In this document: positions 44,360 to 54,170 of the stretch, in pieces | How positions within the stretch are numbered: the first letter of the stretch is position 1 | Layout: each line of letters starts with the position of its first letter | From: Chitinophaga pinensis | GTDB lineage: Bacteria > Bacteroidota > Bacteroidia > Chitinophagales > Chitinophagaceae | Direction of reading: 5' to 3' | Assembly: GCA_945878115.1 (NCBI GenBank) | Contig: CAMDVD010000002.1 | Location: forward strand, 62,001-126,000 | DNA: 64,000 nt | Made by a program: the position numbers and the translations under genes | The notes under the pieces: model-generated | What the model was told of the DNA's origin: nothing | Database searches by the model: none | Seen by the model: the letters and a program-made list of their open reading frames with translations, nothing else

Positions 44360-44989
44360 ATGGAGTTACCTATCATCACGATAATTATTATAGGCATTAC
44401 CGTTTTGGTATCTTATTCTGCTTTGCAAAATGTTTCGCAGTTAAATAAATTAATGTTTTATCCAACTGCTATTCGAAGAAATCCAAATGAATGGTGGCGA
44501 TTTATCACGCATGGTTTTATTCATGCAGATTACACGCATTTGGCATTTAATATGATAACGCTTTTTTTCTTCGGTCGAAATTTGGAATATTTATTTGGAC
44601 AAATTTTTGGCAACCCGATGGTATATATATTATTTTATTTCGCGGCTTTAGTTTTTTCCAGTGTGCCAACCTATTTCAAACACAAAGACAATTATCATTA
44701 TTGTGCACTAGGCGCGAGCGGTGCAGTATCTGCTGTCATGTTTGCAGCTATTATGTTTGATCCTTGGCAAACATTAAGATTCAACTTTTTTATTCCAATT
44801 CCAGCCATTCTGTTTGCAATTGGCTATGTAGCTTACTCTTCCTATATGAGTAAAAGAGCAAATGACAATATTGGTCACGACGCTCATCTTTGGGGAGCCG
44901 TTTTCGGTATACTTTTTCCACTTATTTTTAAGCCATCCATCATTCCTTTTTTTATAGAACAATTACAACATCCAAGATTCAATCCTTAA
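44360..44989 (+). CDS. Rhomboid-family intramembrane serine protease
   Basis: 209 residues with six hydrophobic segments. Catalytic Ser in YCALGASGAVSAVMFA (GASG, about residue 119) and catalytic His in GHDAHLWGAVFGI (about 176); the WWRFITHGFIHADYTHLAFN block near residue 45 is also typical. Cleaves membrane-protein helices within the lipid bilayer; substrates unknown. It starts 3 bases after the aminotransferase and is followed 11 bases later by the DUF4397 lipoprotein gene, so the three are probably one transcript. Confidence 0.93.
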   Translation: MELPIITIIIIGITVLVSYSALQNVSQLNKLMFYPTAIRRNPNEWWRFITHGFIHADYTHLAFNMITLFFFGRNLEYLFGQIFGNPMVYILFYFAALVFSSVPTYFKHKDNYHYCALGASGAVSAVMFAAIMFDPWQTLRFNFFIPIPAILFAIGYVAYSSYMSKRANDNIGHDAHLWGAVFGILFPLIFKPSIIPFFIEQLQHPRFNP

Positions 44990-45000
44990 AATTTTATTTC

Positions 45001-45678
45001 ATGAAAAAATATCTTCCACTTTTACTATTGTTTATTTCTATGGCTTTTTTGCTTTGTTGCAAAGGTAATAAGGTCAAGGAAAATATAGGTAGAATGCGCG
45101 TCATCAATGCTTCGTATTTATCAGGCGGTATTAATATTGATATGGATTATGGAACGGTTTATAATACCTATGTTGAGTATTTAAATTATAGCCTTTTCCG
45201 TGACTATATTGCTACGAAACATAAACTACAAATTCGAAATATTTCCGGTGCAATATTTATAGATACTGCCATCACCATTGTTGAAAATAAAGACTATACT
45301 TTGTTTGTTTATGATTCAGCTGGTTATATTCTGCATAAAGTCATTGAAGAAAATTTTATCACACCAGTAGGATCAACTTGTAATGTTCGCTTTTTACATT
45401 TATCCAATAACGTGAATAGAGTTGATGTGTTAGATACTGCAAATACTTTATTTTTTCACTCTATGAAAAATGGAGAATACTCACCATATACAAGTTTCAA
45501 TTCGGGTACTTATAAATTTATCGTAAACCAAGCTGGTACTTCCAATTTAATTTATGCATCTCCACCAACTACATTTCAACCTGGTTATTTTTATACCATG
45601 TACTTGAAAGGCAATACAGGTTCTGTCGGTATTGATAGTGTTGGGTTGTTTGAGGTCGGTTTGAATGGGGATTATTAG
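45001..45678 (+). CDS. DUF4397-domain lipoprotein
   Basis: 225 residues. Signal peptide with a lipid-attachment Cys (about 1-19: LLLLFISMAFLLCCKGN). The body is a DUF4397 domain: RMRVINASYLSGGINIDMDY near residue 32 and the second strand set TCNVRFLHLSNNVNRVDVLD, ending FQPGYFYTMYLKGN. Such lipoproteins are common on the surface of Bacteroidota; no enzymatic residues known. It is the last gene of the aminotransferase-rhomboid unit. Function not assigned. Confidence 0.85.
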   Translation: MKKYLPLLLLFISMAFLLCCKGNKVKENIGRMRVINASYLSGGINIDMDYGTVYNTYVEYLNYSLFRDYIATKHKLQIRNISGAIFIDTAITIVENKDYTLFVYDSAGYILHKVIEENFITPVGSTCNVRFLHLSNNVNRVDVLDTANTLFFHSMKNGEYSPYTSFNSGTYKFIVNQAGTSNLIYASPPTTFQPGYFYTMYLKGNTGSVGIDSVGLFEVGLNGDY

Positions 45679-45815
45679 TGGTTGCTTGGCATATTAGATT
45701 ACTAGGGTAGGTGGCTTCCGGAGCGCATATTTGAAGTTGTACAATGCCAAACCATTTTCTACATAGGAAGGAAATTATTAGAAGCAAATAGGAATAGTTT
45801 CAGGGCCCTTCATTT

Positions 45816-46448
45816 CTATTCTTCTACGGAAAGTTTTCTAAAGTGACCATTCAATTGAATTCTATCCTTTAAGTTTTGTAACTCAATAATGGTAGGAATA
45901 ATATTCTTAAGATGTTGCTGTAAGTATTCTTGTCGTTGGTCTTCACGAAGTAGATTTAGAAATTCATATTCTTGATCCAATGACATGCCCACATGATGTG
46001 CAAGGTCGTATGTACATAATTCGTCGTCTGCTTTACGGTATTGTTTTGTGACTTCTAATAGTTCATGAAAATGGCGAACTTCCAATATTATTTTTTCCAT
46101 TTTTCGATGTACGCCATACATGTTATTTTCGGGGTAATGGACAATAGCACCGCTGTATTGCTTATTGGGTAATTCTTTGATGAGTTCTAAAATTTTAAAT
46201 ACTTGTTTTCCTTCCGTTCGGATATCCATATCCCCATTTGCATGCTCTTTTTCTATAGAAATAATTTCAACTGTAGTGCCAAATTCGGAAACTTTTCCAT
46301 TTAATACTGTTGGAATGCCAAATGGTTTTTTTTCAGAAAAGCACTCTTTAATTAGTTGTTTATAGCGAGGTTCAAAAATATGCAAGTTTAATTTCTCAAA
46401 TGGAAACACCACAATATTCAATGGAAATATGGGAATGAAATTTGTCAT
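45816..46448 (-). CDS. LON substrate-binding (N-terminal) domain protein
   Basis: 210 residues corresponding to the N-terminal domain of Lon proteases only: FIPIFPLNIVVFPFEKLNLH, then IFEPRYKQLIKEC, FGIPTVLNGKVSEFGTTVEI and IRTEGKQVFKILEL, followed by a helical part (LEVTKQYRKADDELCTYDLA, LLREDQRQEYLQQHL). The AAA+ and protease domains are absent, which is normal for this stand-alone family; its role is not established. Monocistronic and convergent with the DUF4397 gene. Confidence 0.9.
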   Translation of the reverse strand: MTNFIPIFPLNIVVFPFEKLNLHIFEPRYKQLIKECFSEKKPFGIPTVLNGKVSEFGTTVEIISIEKEHANGDMDIRTEGKQVFKILELIKELPNKQYSGAIVHYPENNMYGVHRKMEKIILEVRHFHELLEVTKQYRKADDELCTYDLAHHVGMSLDQEYEFLNLLREDQRQEYLQQHLKNIIPTIIELQNLKDRIQLNGHFRKLSVEE

Positions 46449-46514
46449 TGGGTAAAGATAATTTTCAAAAACTAAAAGTAGTAATTGTTATTCCACATTA
46501 TTTGATTGAAGCAT

Positions 46515-46614
46515 CTCAACTAAGTAGAAAGTAAAAAGTAGAAAGTATCTCCATGAAGGTACTTTCTACTAACTACTAAATACTCATTACTAACTACTAA
46601 ATACTCATTACTCA
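46515..46614. repeat. Degenerate short tandem repeats, second run
   Basis: AGTAGAAAGTAAAAAGTAG and, further on, ACTAACTACTAAATACTCAT units repeated about three times, reaching into the 3' end of the collagen-like gene (the last codons are SSKE). Related in style to the run after maeB. Confidence 0.6.
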
Positions 46615-49311
46615 CTACTCCTTACTACTAGTTGCTGCTTGTGTAGCAAGCGCTTTAAAATTCACGGGTGTTTTATTGGAGTTTGCAGGTAAAGTTTGCG
46701 CTTGGTCGCCAGTTTTTTTTGCGTTCAATTCTTTGGCTTTATTAAAAGCTATCATTGGATCTTCACCGAAGCGTTTGTCTTCGAAATTGATTCTTTTTGC
46801 ACTTATTCTATAACTAAATTTTACATTGCTGGTTCCGTTATTTAATTCTTTAACTTTGAATCCAGTTGTACCAGGCTCTACATATAAACCATTGCAATTG
46901 CCAAGTGGTGTAACGGTTACAACCATTGGATGGTCTTCATTTATTTTTACCATTTCTAAAAATAATGGATCAAGTTGAATGTCTGTTTCTCCTTGTGCTA
47001 ATGTACCATTGCCAAAATCTTCAAACCAAATTTCAGGGCTTTCACTACAATATACTAATTTATTTCCTTGGCTAGTTGGTACCACTGCCGATTTAGTACC
47101 TGTTGCGTAAGTATCACCAAATGCATAGAAATTACCATCTGAAACCACACCATAACCAGTTGTAGTATTATTCACATATCCATACATACCAACGCCAGCA
47201 TCACTTAACCCAAACATTCCATAGGTATCTGCACTACCGTAAACACCTATATCATTTGTAGTAGAAGTTAAAGTTGATGCACCAGCACCAAGACCCATGA
47301 CACCAATACCGAATGTAGTTTCATCATAAGTACCATAAACACCAACATGGGTTGAGTCTGTATTTGTAGCGGTATTAAGTCCTATGATGGCGCCTACATT
47401 ATTCCTTTTCGATTCAGTAATACCAACAAGCCCAGAAGCACCTAGATTCGTTGAATCTTTTGTACGAAAACGACCTCCTGTCCATATAGTGCTTTCGCCA
47501 TTCATTGCAGTTCCAGCACCATTTCCAGATGTAATGGAATAAATACCAAGATTTGCTCCTGTAGTATAAACAGCAATAGCTGGACTTGGTGCAGAGAAGG
47601 CCCCTGCTGTAAACGTACCATTGTAATTCATATACACTTTTTGTCCATTAGTGCCTGTTTGCGTAAAGCGAGTTGCGTAAGAGCCAGCAGTTGTATTTGT
47701 TTTGTCAATGCTTAATGCACCAGTGCCAGTAGACATTGGGATGTTTAATTTTTCTATGGCATTCGGTGCACCACCAATACCAAGGTTAGTTCCATTGTCT
47801 TGTATACTGCTATTACCAATTGCACTTGCGCTTGTGAATTTACTTAGATAGTTTGTAGTACCACTACCGCTAACTCCGCCACCGCCGCCAGTTGCAGAGA
47901 TAACAGAACCAGCAATACTAATACCAGCTCCAGCAGTGTAAGCAGAAGTTCCAGCAGCACCTGTAGGGCCTGTTGCCCCTGTAGCACCTGCGGCTCCATT
48001 AGAACCAGGCACACCAGGTGTTCCAGCAGGACCTTGTAATCCTTGCGCACCATTAGCTCCCGCAGGACCTTGTACTCCTTGTGCACCAGTTGCACCCGCT
48101 GGGCCTTGTATTCCTTGTGCTCCATTTGCGCCAGCAGCACCTTGAATGCCTTGCGGTCCAGTAGCACCTGTAGCTCCCGCAGGACCTGTTAATCCAATAG
48201 GCCCTTGCGCACCTGTTGTACCCGTTGCGCCAGCAGGACCAGTAGGTCCACTTGCTAATGTAGTCCAAGAAGCTAAACCTGTGGCATCACTAGTTAATAC
48301 CTTTCCAGCTCCAGGCGTGCCACCAGTAATTTTAACTTGTCCTGTTACCTCTAGTTTTGCACCTGGGCTTGTATTACCAAGTCCCACATTACCAGAGGTG
48401 CTATCAATAAATAATCTAGTAGTAACTGTAGAATTCGATTGATTGAAATAACCGAATCCAATATTCCCACCTGTTGAAAAAAGCAAACTACCTTGGCTAT
48501 TGTTAAATCCGAATAATTTTGAATTGGCAAAACCTGGACCAACTATTCCCGTATTATTAGTTGCTTGTTTATTCATCACCGCATAATTAGCAGTAGCTGT
48601 GAATGCAGTATTCGCGTCATTGAAAAAAGAAAGGCGTGAAGCACCGCCAAGAGTTGGTTTCGTATGTTGAATTCTCATTTCAGTAATCCCCGCATTCGTA
48701 TCATAAATATGGATTTTAGTACCTGCAACTGGGCTTGTTGTTCCTAGGCCAATAGCGCTTCCATTGTCGTACAGAATGGATTTGCCAATCGTATTGAAAG
48801 CGGTAAATTTTGTGATATAATTTGCATCACCTGCAACATGTGCTGCATTTGAACTTACTGCACCAGTTCGTGTTTCACCATGCGATGTATTCGTGGATGA
48901 ACCAGCTTTATCAGCATAAATTGCATAAGGAACAGATAGCAATTGGGAGGTGCCAGCATCCACAAAGTTGTTTGCGCCATTTGGATCGATAGCCACTTTA
49001 ATATATTTATTGCCAGTCTCCCATTTTACGGATTTCATTTCACCTGATACTGCCGTTCCATTCCCAATTTGCAAAGTATATAAACCAAACTCATTGGTAT
49101 TAACCGTTTGTATTTCTTCGTATTCTGCAAATGTTGCATCGGATGTTGCCAATACAGATAGTTTCAAAGTCATTTTTTGCTTTACAAGCGGAGTTCCCTT
49201 CGCGTCGCGTGCAATGCCTTGGTAATTAAATTTTTGCGGAACTTGTGCAAATACACAAGTGCTGATAAGCATACATGCCAACGTGCAAAGGAGGAATAGA
49301 TTTTTTTTCAT
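46615..49311 (-). CDS. Exported protein with collagen-like Gly-X-Y repeats
   Basis: 898 residues. Signal peptide (about 1-22, CVFAQ), an N-terminal domain common to T9SS-era surface proteins ([20 protein letters not shown] ... [17 protein letters not shown], about 23-135), a middle beta region, then about 35 consecutive Gly-X-Y triplets (about residues 352-460; [38 protein letters not shown]) and a C-terminal part with short strands typical of phage-tail-like or trimeric fibre repeats ([19 protein letters not shown]). No sorting domain; the C-terminal ~110 residues read as a conserved tail domain. Likely a trimeric surface fibre. The DNA of the repeat stretch is itself repetitive and prone to length change. 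Confidence 0.85.
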   Translation of the reverse strand: MKKNLFLLCTLACMLISTCVFAQVPQKFNYQGIARDAKGTPLVKQKMTLKLSVLATSDATFAEYEEIQTVNTNEFGLYTLQIGNGTAVSGEMKSVKWETGNKYIKVAIDPNGANNFVDAGTSQLLSVPYAIYADKAGSSTNTSHGETRTGAVSSNAAHVAGDANYITKFTAFNTIGKSILYDNGSAIGLGTTSPVAGTKIHIYDTNAGITEMRIQHTKPTLGGASRLSFFNDANTAFTATANYAVMNKQATNNTGIVGPGFANSKLFGFNNSQGSLLFSTGGNIGFGYFNQSNSTVTTRLFIDSTSGNVGLGNTSPGAKLEVTGQVKITGGTPGAGKVLTSDATGLASWTTLASGPTGPAGATGTTGAQGPIGLTGPAGATGATGPQGIQGAAGANGAQGIQGPAGATGAQGVQGPAGANGAQGLQGPAGTPGVPGSNGAAGATGATGPTGAAGTSAYTAGAGISIAGSVISATGGGGGVSGSGTTNYLSKFTSASAIGNSSIQDNGTNLGIGGAPNAIEKLNIPMSTGTGALSIDKTNTTAGSYATRFTQTGTNGQKVYMNYNGTFTAGAFSAPSPAIAVYTTGANLGIYSITSGNGAGTAMNGESTIWTGGRFRTKDSTNLGASGLVGITESKRNNVGAIIGLNTATNTDSTHVGVYGTYDETTFGIGVMGLGAGASTLTSTTNDIGVYGSADTYGMFGLSDAGVGMYGYVNNTTTGYGVVSDGNFYAFGDTYATGTKSAVVPTSQGNKLVYCSESPEIWFEDFGNGTLAQGETDIQLDPLFLEMVKINEDHPMVVTVTPLGNCNGLYVEPGTTGFKVKELNNGTSNVKFSYRISAKRINFEDKRFGEDPMIAFNKAKELNAKKTGDQAQTLPANSNKTPVNFKALATQAATSSKE

Positions 49312-49715
49312 GGTTTAATTTATTTGTTTTTAATATGGAAGAATTATTTTGAATAGGACGTGCAATTGGTATTTTTAATTTGGATTTCTATGTATTCAAT
49401 TTTTAAAAATAGCAAAAATTATGCTGATTGAATTCACTTTTTTTAGATTTTATATGGAAACATACTAACATAATTGAACAAGCCTTTATGACAGAAGTAC
49501 GCTAACTGAAATAAATGGATAGGGTGAAAAAGGATTTCTGTATTTATATTTTTGTTGTGTACATGGCAGTATCAAATCAAATGTATTCTCGCAACATATT
49601 TTTTGAGAAGTATGCTTCGAATAAGAAATTCTAATTCAAATCAATTACATGGATACGAAGAACCTCTAAATGTTTCAACAGCAAAAGATGAGATAGAAAG
49701 AGAGTAGGAATAAAC
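49312..49715. other. Gap upstream of the collagen-like gene
   Basis: About 400 A+T-rich bases with the 5' region of the collagen-like gene at its left. No frame, repeat or hairpin recognised. Confidence 0.45.
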
Positions 49716-49771
49716 AAAAAAAATCAGAGCTTAAAACCTTGCTTTCGCACTGTTTCTCACTCTGATTTTTT
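49716..49771 (-). terminator. Terminator after tRNA-Leu
   Basis: Arms AAATCAGAG (49721-49729) and CTCTGATTT (49760-49768) with flanking A and T runs; directly follows the tRNA 3' end on the minus strand. Confidence 0.75.
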
Positions 49772-49772
49772 G

Positions 49773-49858
49773 TACCTCAGGCGGGACTTGAACCCGCACG
49801 GACATTGCTGCCCACAGGATTTTAAGTCCTGCGTGTCTACCAATTTCACCACCAAGGT
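49773..49858 (-). tRNA. tRNA-Leu (UAA)
   Basis: 86 nt class II tRNA. Acceptor ACCTTGG pairs with CTGAGGT (two G.U), discriminator A. Anticodon arm CAGGA-CTTAAAA-TCCTG gives UAA; D-loop AATTGGTAGACACG and T-arm GCGGG-TTCAAGT-CCCGC are standard. A long variable arm (TGGGCAGCAATGTCC region) identifies Leu. The CCA end is not fully encoded. Confidence 0.96.
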
Positions 49859-49875
49859 ATTTTGGTAAAGAAAAT

Positions 49876-49909
49876 TAAAAAATCCATTCTCGATGAATGG
49901 ATTTTTTGA
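49876..49909 (-). terminator. Hairpin between the two tRNAs
   Basis: AAAAAATCCATTC with GAATGGATTTTTT around a five-base loop; it lies 2 bases past tRNA-Gly on the minus strand. It may end that transcript or serve as a processing structure between the tRNAs. Confidence 0.65.
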
Positions 49910-49911
49910 TG

Positions 49912-49984
<73 letters not shown>

Positions 49985-50216
49985 ATTAGTTTTTAAGAAC
50001 TTCGGGAGTGCAAATATAGAGGTATTTTTGAATTTACAAAATATCAACTTAGAGTTTTTATTATAAATATAAATATTCTTGTTTTTTTTAGTTTGTTCAA
50101 CCGCTTTTTATATTTATTTCAGTTATAGATTATAGAAAAAAAAGGCTATTCAATACGCCTTTAAAATAACTTGGCGAACTAAACAATAAATGTAAAAATG
50201 ATTTTGTTTGGAGGAT

Positions 50217-50301
50217 GCATTGCGGCAACGATTGTAATGGAAATCCTTTTTGCTGGCTCTGGAGCAAAAAGATTGAAATGGAAAGCGTGATTGCCGCCCA
50301 A
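50217..50301 (-). repeat. GGGCGGC...GCCGCAAT dispersed element, copy 4
   Basis: Reads GCATTGCGGCAACGATTG at the left and GTGATTGCCGCCCA at the right, with the CTTTTTGCTGGCTC / GGAGCAAAAAG stem inside. It fills most of the 49985-50364 gap; the remainder shows nothing. Confidence 0.8.
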
Positions 50302-50364
50302 AATATTCTAATAGATAATGCAATGATTGAAAATAATTCTTTCAGCTTTCGAAGAATTTCTATC

Positions 50365-51924
50365 TTACAAAATACTTTTTGGTAATGCTTTTCTGGTGAA
50401 TGTTTTAAAACGTTTCCATTTACCTACTTCCGTGTCTGGGTTAAATTGAAGGGTAGTATGCCATGCATTTTCCGATTTGTATTCTTCTTCCATCCCTTGT
50501 AAAACTCTTTCTGCCATGGTGTTTGAATAGATTAGTGCAAAACATTCTGTATTTAAATTGGCGCTTCTAGGATCAAGATTAAAGGTGCCTATTACCGTGA
50601 TATGTCTGTCAACAACCATGGATTTAGCATGCAAGCCAAAGATGGGCACATAGTTTAATTTTTTCTGCAGTGCTCCTGTAGCAATTTTAGTTCGTTCTGC
50701 TGCGTTGGGTTTAAATTCATAAATAGCAACGCCTGCCTCTAGTAGTTTTTTTCGCACGCGTTGATAAGCACCAAAGGCTTCGAGGTTATCGGTTGAAGCC
50801 AGACTGTTGGTGAGGATTCTAATGTGCACACCACGCTGTACTGCAGCCTTAAATAAGTTGAGACTTTTTTCGGTTGTAATTAAATACGGACTTTGAATGT
50901 CAATTGAATGTGTGGCATGTTGCACTAAATTAATTAATGCGTCTGTTGTAACGCCGCCGCCACTTAAACCATGGGTTCCATTATTTTTACCCATGGTATC
51001 AGACACAAAATAAATGCTATCACTCCAAATCAATCCGTTTGAATGTTGAATCGAATCGAATGTGGTATGCAGGTGTTTGATTTGATCTTGCACTTGTGGC
51101 CAGAAATTATCGGGGTTGCAAGCATATTCATGTAATCGTTCAAAGCGGTTTGTATCCTCAAAATGATTCTCCTTTTCGGATACTAAATCGGTAACTGGGA
51201 TACTCAAATGACCATTCCAAAATTGTTCAAATGACTGTTTAATATTTCCAACCGTTTTACCAATTAACAATACATCCCGATCCCGGAAATTATATTCATG
51301 ATCGTAATCAAAATATTCATCTGCAATATTTCGACCACCTGTTATGGCTACTTTTCCATCCACTATAAAAGTTTTATTGTGCATTCGTTGATTGGCAGTT
51401 CGAAAAGAAGTAGCGATTTTTTTGATTTTCTGAAAAATATTTTTTCCTAAATTAACGCCAGGATTATAAATTTTTAAATCAATGTTTTTATGCGAATTCA
51501 GCATGAGTATTTCATGAATACTTGATTCCACCATCATGTCATCTACAAGAATTCTAACCTTTACGCCACGATCTGCAGCACGTACAAGGTAATCACAAGC
51601 AATGAGTCCAACATTGTCGGTAGAAAAAATAAAGTACTGTACATCTATGGTTTTCTCGGCATGTTCGCAAAGCCAAGCTCTAGTCACCAATGAACCGCCA
51701 CCATCTTCTAACACATAGGCGCCTGTTTTGTTTTGCATGAGTGAATCATACGGACGAAGTTGTTGTTCTAAAGTAACCGAATCATCACGGTGAATGTTGA
51801 GACAGAAGTTTTCAGATTGTACCGGTATCAAATCCTTATCATCATGACATGCGATTAGCAAGGTGAAAAATAATAAAGACCCAGCCACCATTTTATACAA
51901 GATATTCTTACTCCGAATAAGCAT
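50365..51924 (-). CDS. Phospholipase D-family (cardiolipin synthase-like) lipoprotein
   Basis: 519 residues. N-terminal signal with a lipoprotein box (LLFFTLLIACHDD, Cys near residue 26). Two HKD motifs: RMHNKTFIVDGKVAITGGRN (about 180-199) and GLHAKSMVVDRHITVIGTFN (about 432-451), each with His-x-Lys-x4-Asp, so the active site formed by the two halves is complete. Domain order and length fit the ClsC/YmdC-like branch rather than classical ClsA, which has membrane helices. Probably acts on phospholipid at the periplasmic face of the outer or inner membrane. Monocistronic; upstream start ATG at 51924 with an alternative at 51891. Confidence 0.88.
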   Translation of the reverse strand: MLIRSKNILYKMVAGSLLFFTLLIACHDDKDLIPVQSENFCLNIHRDDSVTLEQQLRPYDSLMQNKTGAYVLEDGGGSLVTRAWLCEHAEKTIDVQYFIFSTDNVGLIACDYLVRAADRGVKVRILVDDMMVESSIHEILMLNSHKNIDLKIYNPGVNLGKNIFQKIKKIATSFRTANQRMHNKTFIVDGKVAITGGRNIADEYFDYDHEYNFRDRDVLLIGKTVGNIKQSFEQFWNGHLSIPVTDLVSEKENHFEDTNRFERLHEYACNPDNFWPQVQDQIKHLHTTFDSIQHSNGLIWSDSIYFVSDTMGKNNGTHGLSGGGVTTDALINLVQHATHSIDIQSPYLITTEKSLNLFKAAVQRGVHIRILTNSLASTDNLEAFGAYQRVRKKLLEAGVAIYEFKPNAAERTKIATGALQKKLNYVPIFGLHAKSMVVDRHITVIGTFNLDPRSANLNTECFALIYSNTMAERVLQGMEEEYKSENAWHTTLQFNPDTEVGKWKRFKTFTRKALPKSIL

Positions 51925-52041
51925 AGTCTATACATTTATTTTTCTGACCAATGGCGTGTAGCAACTTAAAGGAATAAAAGGTACGGATGAAAATTGCAAG
52001 ATTGGTATTTCAATTGCATTTCATTTTACGAATAAGAACAA

Positions 52042-53016
52042 TTATTGTCCAAGTATCCAAGCAAAAATAAGCGGAACCACTATGGTTGCATCGCTTTCTA
52101 CAATGAACTTTGGCGTATGAATATCGAGTTTGCCCCAAGTTATTTTTTCGTTTGGAACAGCACCGCTATAAGAACCGTAGGATGTAGTAGAATCTGATAT
52201 TTGGCAAAAGTAGCTCCAGAACGGAACATCATGCCATTCCAAATCTTGATACATCATTGGCACGACGCAAATTGGGAAATCACCAGCGATACCACCACCA
52301 ATTTGAAAAAATCCAACCCCTTTTCCAGCGCTATTATTTCTATACCAATCTGCCAACCAAACCATATATTCAATACCACTTTTCATGGTACTCGCTTTCA
52401 TTTCATTTTTTATGATATACGATGAAAAAATATTTCCCATCGTACTATCTTCCCAACCTGGACAAACAATTGGAATATTATGTTGCGCCGCTGCAAGCAT
52501 CCAGCTATTCTTTGGATCTATTTCATAGTATTGTTCAAGTACGCCACTGAGTAGCATTTTATACATATATTCATGCGGAAAAAAACGTTCGCCTTTGTCA
52601 TCAGCGTCTTTCCACAATTGATGAATATGCTTTTGTAAACGTCTAAAGGCTTCTTCTTCAGGAATGCAAGTATCCGTAACGCGGTTGTAATGATTTTCTA
52701 ATAAATCCCATTCGTCTTGTGGGCTTAAATCACGGTAATTAGGAACACGTTTATAATGACTATGCGCAACCAAATTCATGATGTCTTCTTCTAAATTGGC
52801 GCCGGTACAGGAAATAATATGTACTTTATTTTGGCGTATCATTTCTGCCAAGGAGATACCTAATTCAGCAGTACTCATAGCGCCTGCAATGGTTATCATC
52901 ATTTTGCCATCTTCCAGCAAATGTTCTTCATAGCCTTTAGCTGCATCCATTAAAGCTGCTGCATTGAAGTGTCTATAGTTATGTTCTATAAATTGTGAAA
53001 TAGGTCCCTTGTTCAT
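52042..53016 (-). CDS. Deoxyhypusine synthase-family protein
   Basis: 324 residues from the ATG at 53016 (MNKGPISQFIEHNYRHFNAA). The family transfers the aminobutyl group of spermidine, in eukaryotes and archaea to a Lys of eIF5A. Conserved blocks: ITIAGAMSTAELGISLAEMI, ISCTGANLEEDIMNLVAHSH, IPIVCPGWEDSTMGN, FFQIGGGIAGDFPICVVPMM and KITWGKLDIHTPKFIVESDA, whose WGK contains the Lys that forms the covalent intermediate in the human enzyme. Bacteria have no eIF5A, so the acceptor must differ; putrescine (homospermidine formation) is known for some bacterial relatives. Preceded by a good promoter. Confidence 0.9.
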   Translation of the reverse strand: MNKGPISQFIEHNYRHFNAAALMDAAKGYEEHLLEDGKMMITIAGAMSTAELGISLAEMIRQNKVHIISCTGANLEEDIMNLVAHSHYKRVPNYRDLSPQDEWDLLENHYNRVTDTCIPEEEAFRRLQKHIHQLWKDADDKGERFFPHEYMYKMLLSGVLEQYYEIDPKNSWMLAAAQHNIPIVCPGWEDSTMGNIFSSYIIKNEMKASTMKSGIEYMVWLADWYRNNSAGKGVGFFQIGGGIAGDFPICVVPMMYQDLEWHDVPFWSYFCQISDSTTSYGSYSGAVPNEKITWGKLDIHTPKFIVESDATIVVPLIFAWILGQ

Positions 53017-53034
53017 ATTTAATTTTTTAAGGCG

Positions 53035-53063
53035 CAAATATATGTTCTAAACTGCGAATGCAA
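53035..53063 (-). promoter_or_regulatory. Promoter of the deoxyhypusine synthase-like gene
   Basis: Minus strand TTG (plus 53061-53063), 18 bases, TATATTTG (plus 53035-53042), 18 bases upstream of the ATG. The TTG that opens the frame at 53037 falls inside the box and is not the start. Confidence 0.65.
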
Positions 53064-53095
53064 ATTCAAATCTTAATTCAAAATTCCAAACTGTT

Positions 53096-53157
53096 AAATC
53101 CCAAATTCCAAAGATGAAATTGTAACGACTTTTTACTTACGACTTACTACTTACTAC
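53096..53157. repeat. Microrepeat site 4 and short tandem repeats
   Basis: AAATCCCAAATTCCAAAG at 53096-53113, then a run of TACTTACGACTTACTACTTA units (53130-53160) similar to those at 5813 and 46515. The two repeat types are adjacent also at 5813-6090. Confidence 0.6.
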
Positions 53158-53165
53158 TAACTTTG
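53158..53165 (+). promoter_or_regulatory. -7 box of the SirB1-type gene
   Basis: TAACTTTG, made partly from the short-repeat run. The GTG at 53165 that opens the reading frame is its last base onward, so translation must start downstream. Confidence 0.5.
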
Positions 53166-53251
53166 TGAAAAACTATTTCAACTTCCATAGGATGAAAAAT
53201 AAAAATAGTTTTACTTTCGGCTTCTTAGGAACTATAAGTTTTTTACAACAT

Positions 53252-54121
53252 ATGAAGGATACGAAAGAGATAAAAGCATTGTTTCATTTGCTGGATGATC
53301 CAGATGCAGATATATTCAAAACTGTGTCTACAGAACTCATTCATTATGGAAAAAATATTATTCCCAACTTAGAAAACTTATGGGAAACAACAGAAGATGA
53401 AAGAGTGCAAGAACGAGTACTAAGTATTATTCATAAACTGAACTTTCAAGATGTGGTAGAAGGGTTTGCCCTTTGGTTTTCGGCTGAAAAACCTTCTTTA
53501 TTGGATGGTGCTATTTTGATTTCAAAGTTTAGATTCCCAGATGTGGATGAAGATACTATTCGGAAAACAATAAAAAGTATTTATCAAAGTTGCTGGCTTG
53601 AATTAAATAATTACTTAACCCCGCTAGAACAAGTGACTATTATCAATAGCATTTTTTATAGTATGTATAAATTTAAAGGCTTTAACCAGGAAGAAAGTAA
53701 AATCAATTTTTATTATTTGCATGAAGTGATTGATACAAGGCATGGCAACAATTTTTCATTGGCTATTCTTTACCAAACCCTATGTGAGATGCTTGATATT
53801 CCTGTCTTTGCGATACAATTACCACAGCAATACATGTTGGCTTATTTTGATACCCAACACGATTTTTATAGAAAAAATGAACCTGTACCTACCATCCAAT
53901 TTTATATAGATCCAGTAACTGGTAATATTTACACACAAAATGATGTTGATGTTTATTTGAACAAATATAAATTCGTTGCAGACGCAAATACCTATACACC
54001 ACTTTCTAATCAAGATATCATTGCTTCTAATTTGGAAGCCCTCAAGCACAAATACAAACAATTGGGCGAGTTTGAGTTAGAAGAAGAAATTTTGCAATTG
54101 ATTACATTGAGGACAAGCTAA
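53252..54121 (+). CDS. SirB1/transglutaminase-like family protein
   Basis: About 289 residues from the ATG at 53252 (MKDTKEIKALFHLLDDPDAD), the place where homologues begin; the frame is open from GTG 53165 and has another ATG at 53192, but 53165 overlaps the -7 box. N-terminal ~90 residues form HEAT-like helices (VSTELIHYGKNIIPNLENLW); the rest is the SirB1 transglutaminase-like core (YYLHEVIDTRHGNNFSLAIL ... YFDTQHDFYRKNEPVPTIQF). The Cys of true transglutaminases is not evident at the FSLAILYQTL helix, so a non-catalytic role is likely. No signal peptide. Confidence 0.82.
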   Translation: MKDTKEIKALFHLLDDPDADIFKTVSTELIHYGKNIIPNLENLWETTEDERVQERVLSIIHKLNFQDVVEGFALWFSAEKPSLLDGAILISKFRFPDVDEDTIRKTIKSIYQSCWLELNNYLTPLEQVTIINSIFYSMYKFKGFNQEESKINFYYLHEVIDTRHGNNFSLAILYQTLCEMLDIPVFAIQLPQQYMLAYFDTQHDFYRKNEPVPTIQFYIDPVTGNIYTQNDVDVYLNKYKFVADANTYTPLSNQDIIASNLEALKHKYKQLGEFELEEEILQLITLRTS

Positions 54122-54170
54122 TCTGGCAAACCCAGATAAAAATTAAATGCTAAATTCAACTTTCTACTTT

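Noticed and set aside
47844-48268. Long alternative frames opposite and within the collagen tract
   Set aside because: They are by-products of the repetitive Gly-X-Y coding DNA and have no start context or similarity.
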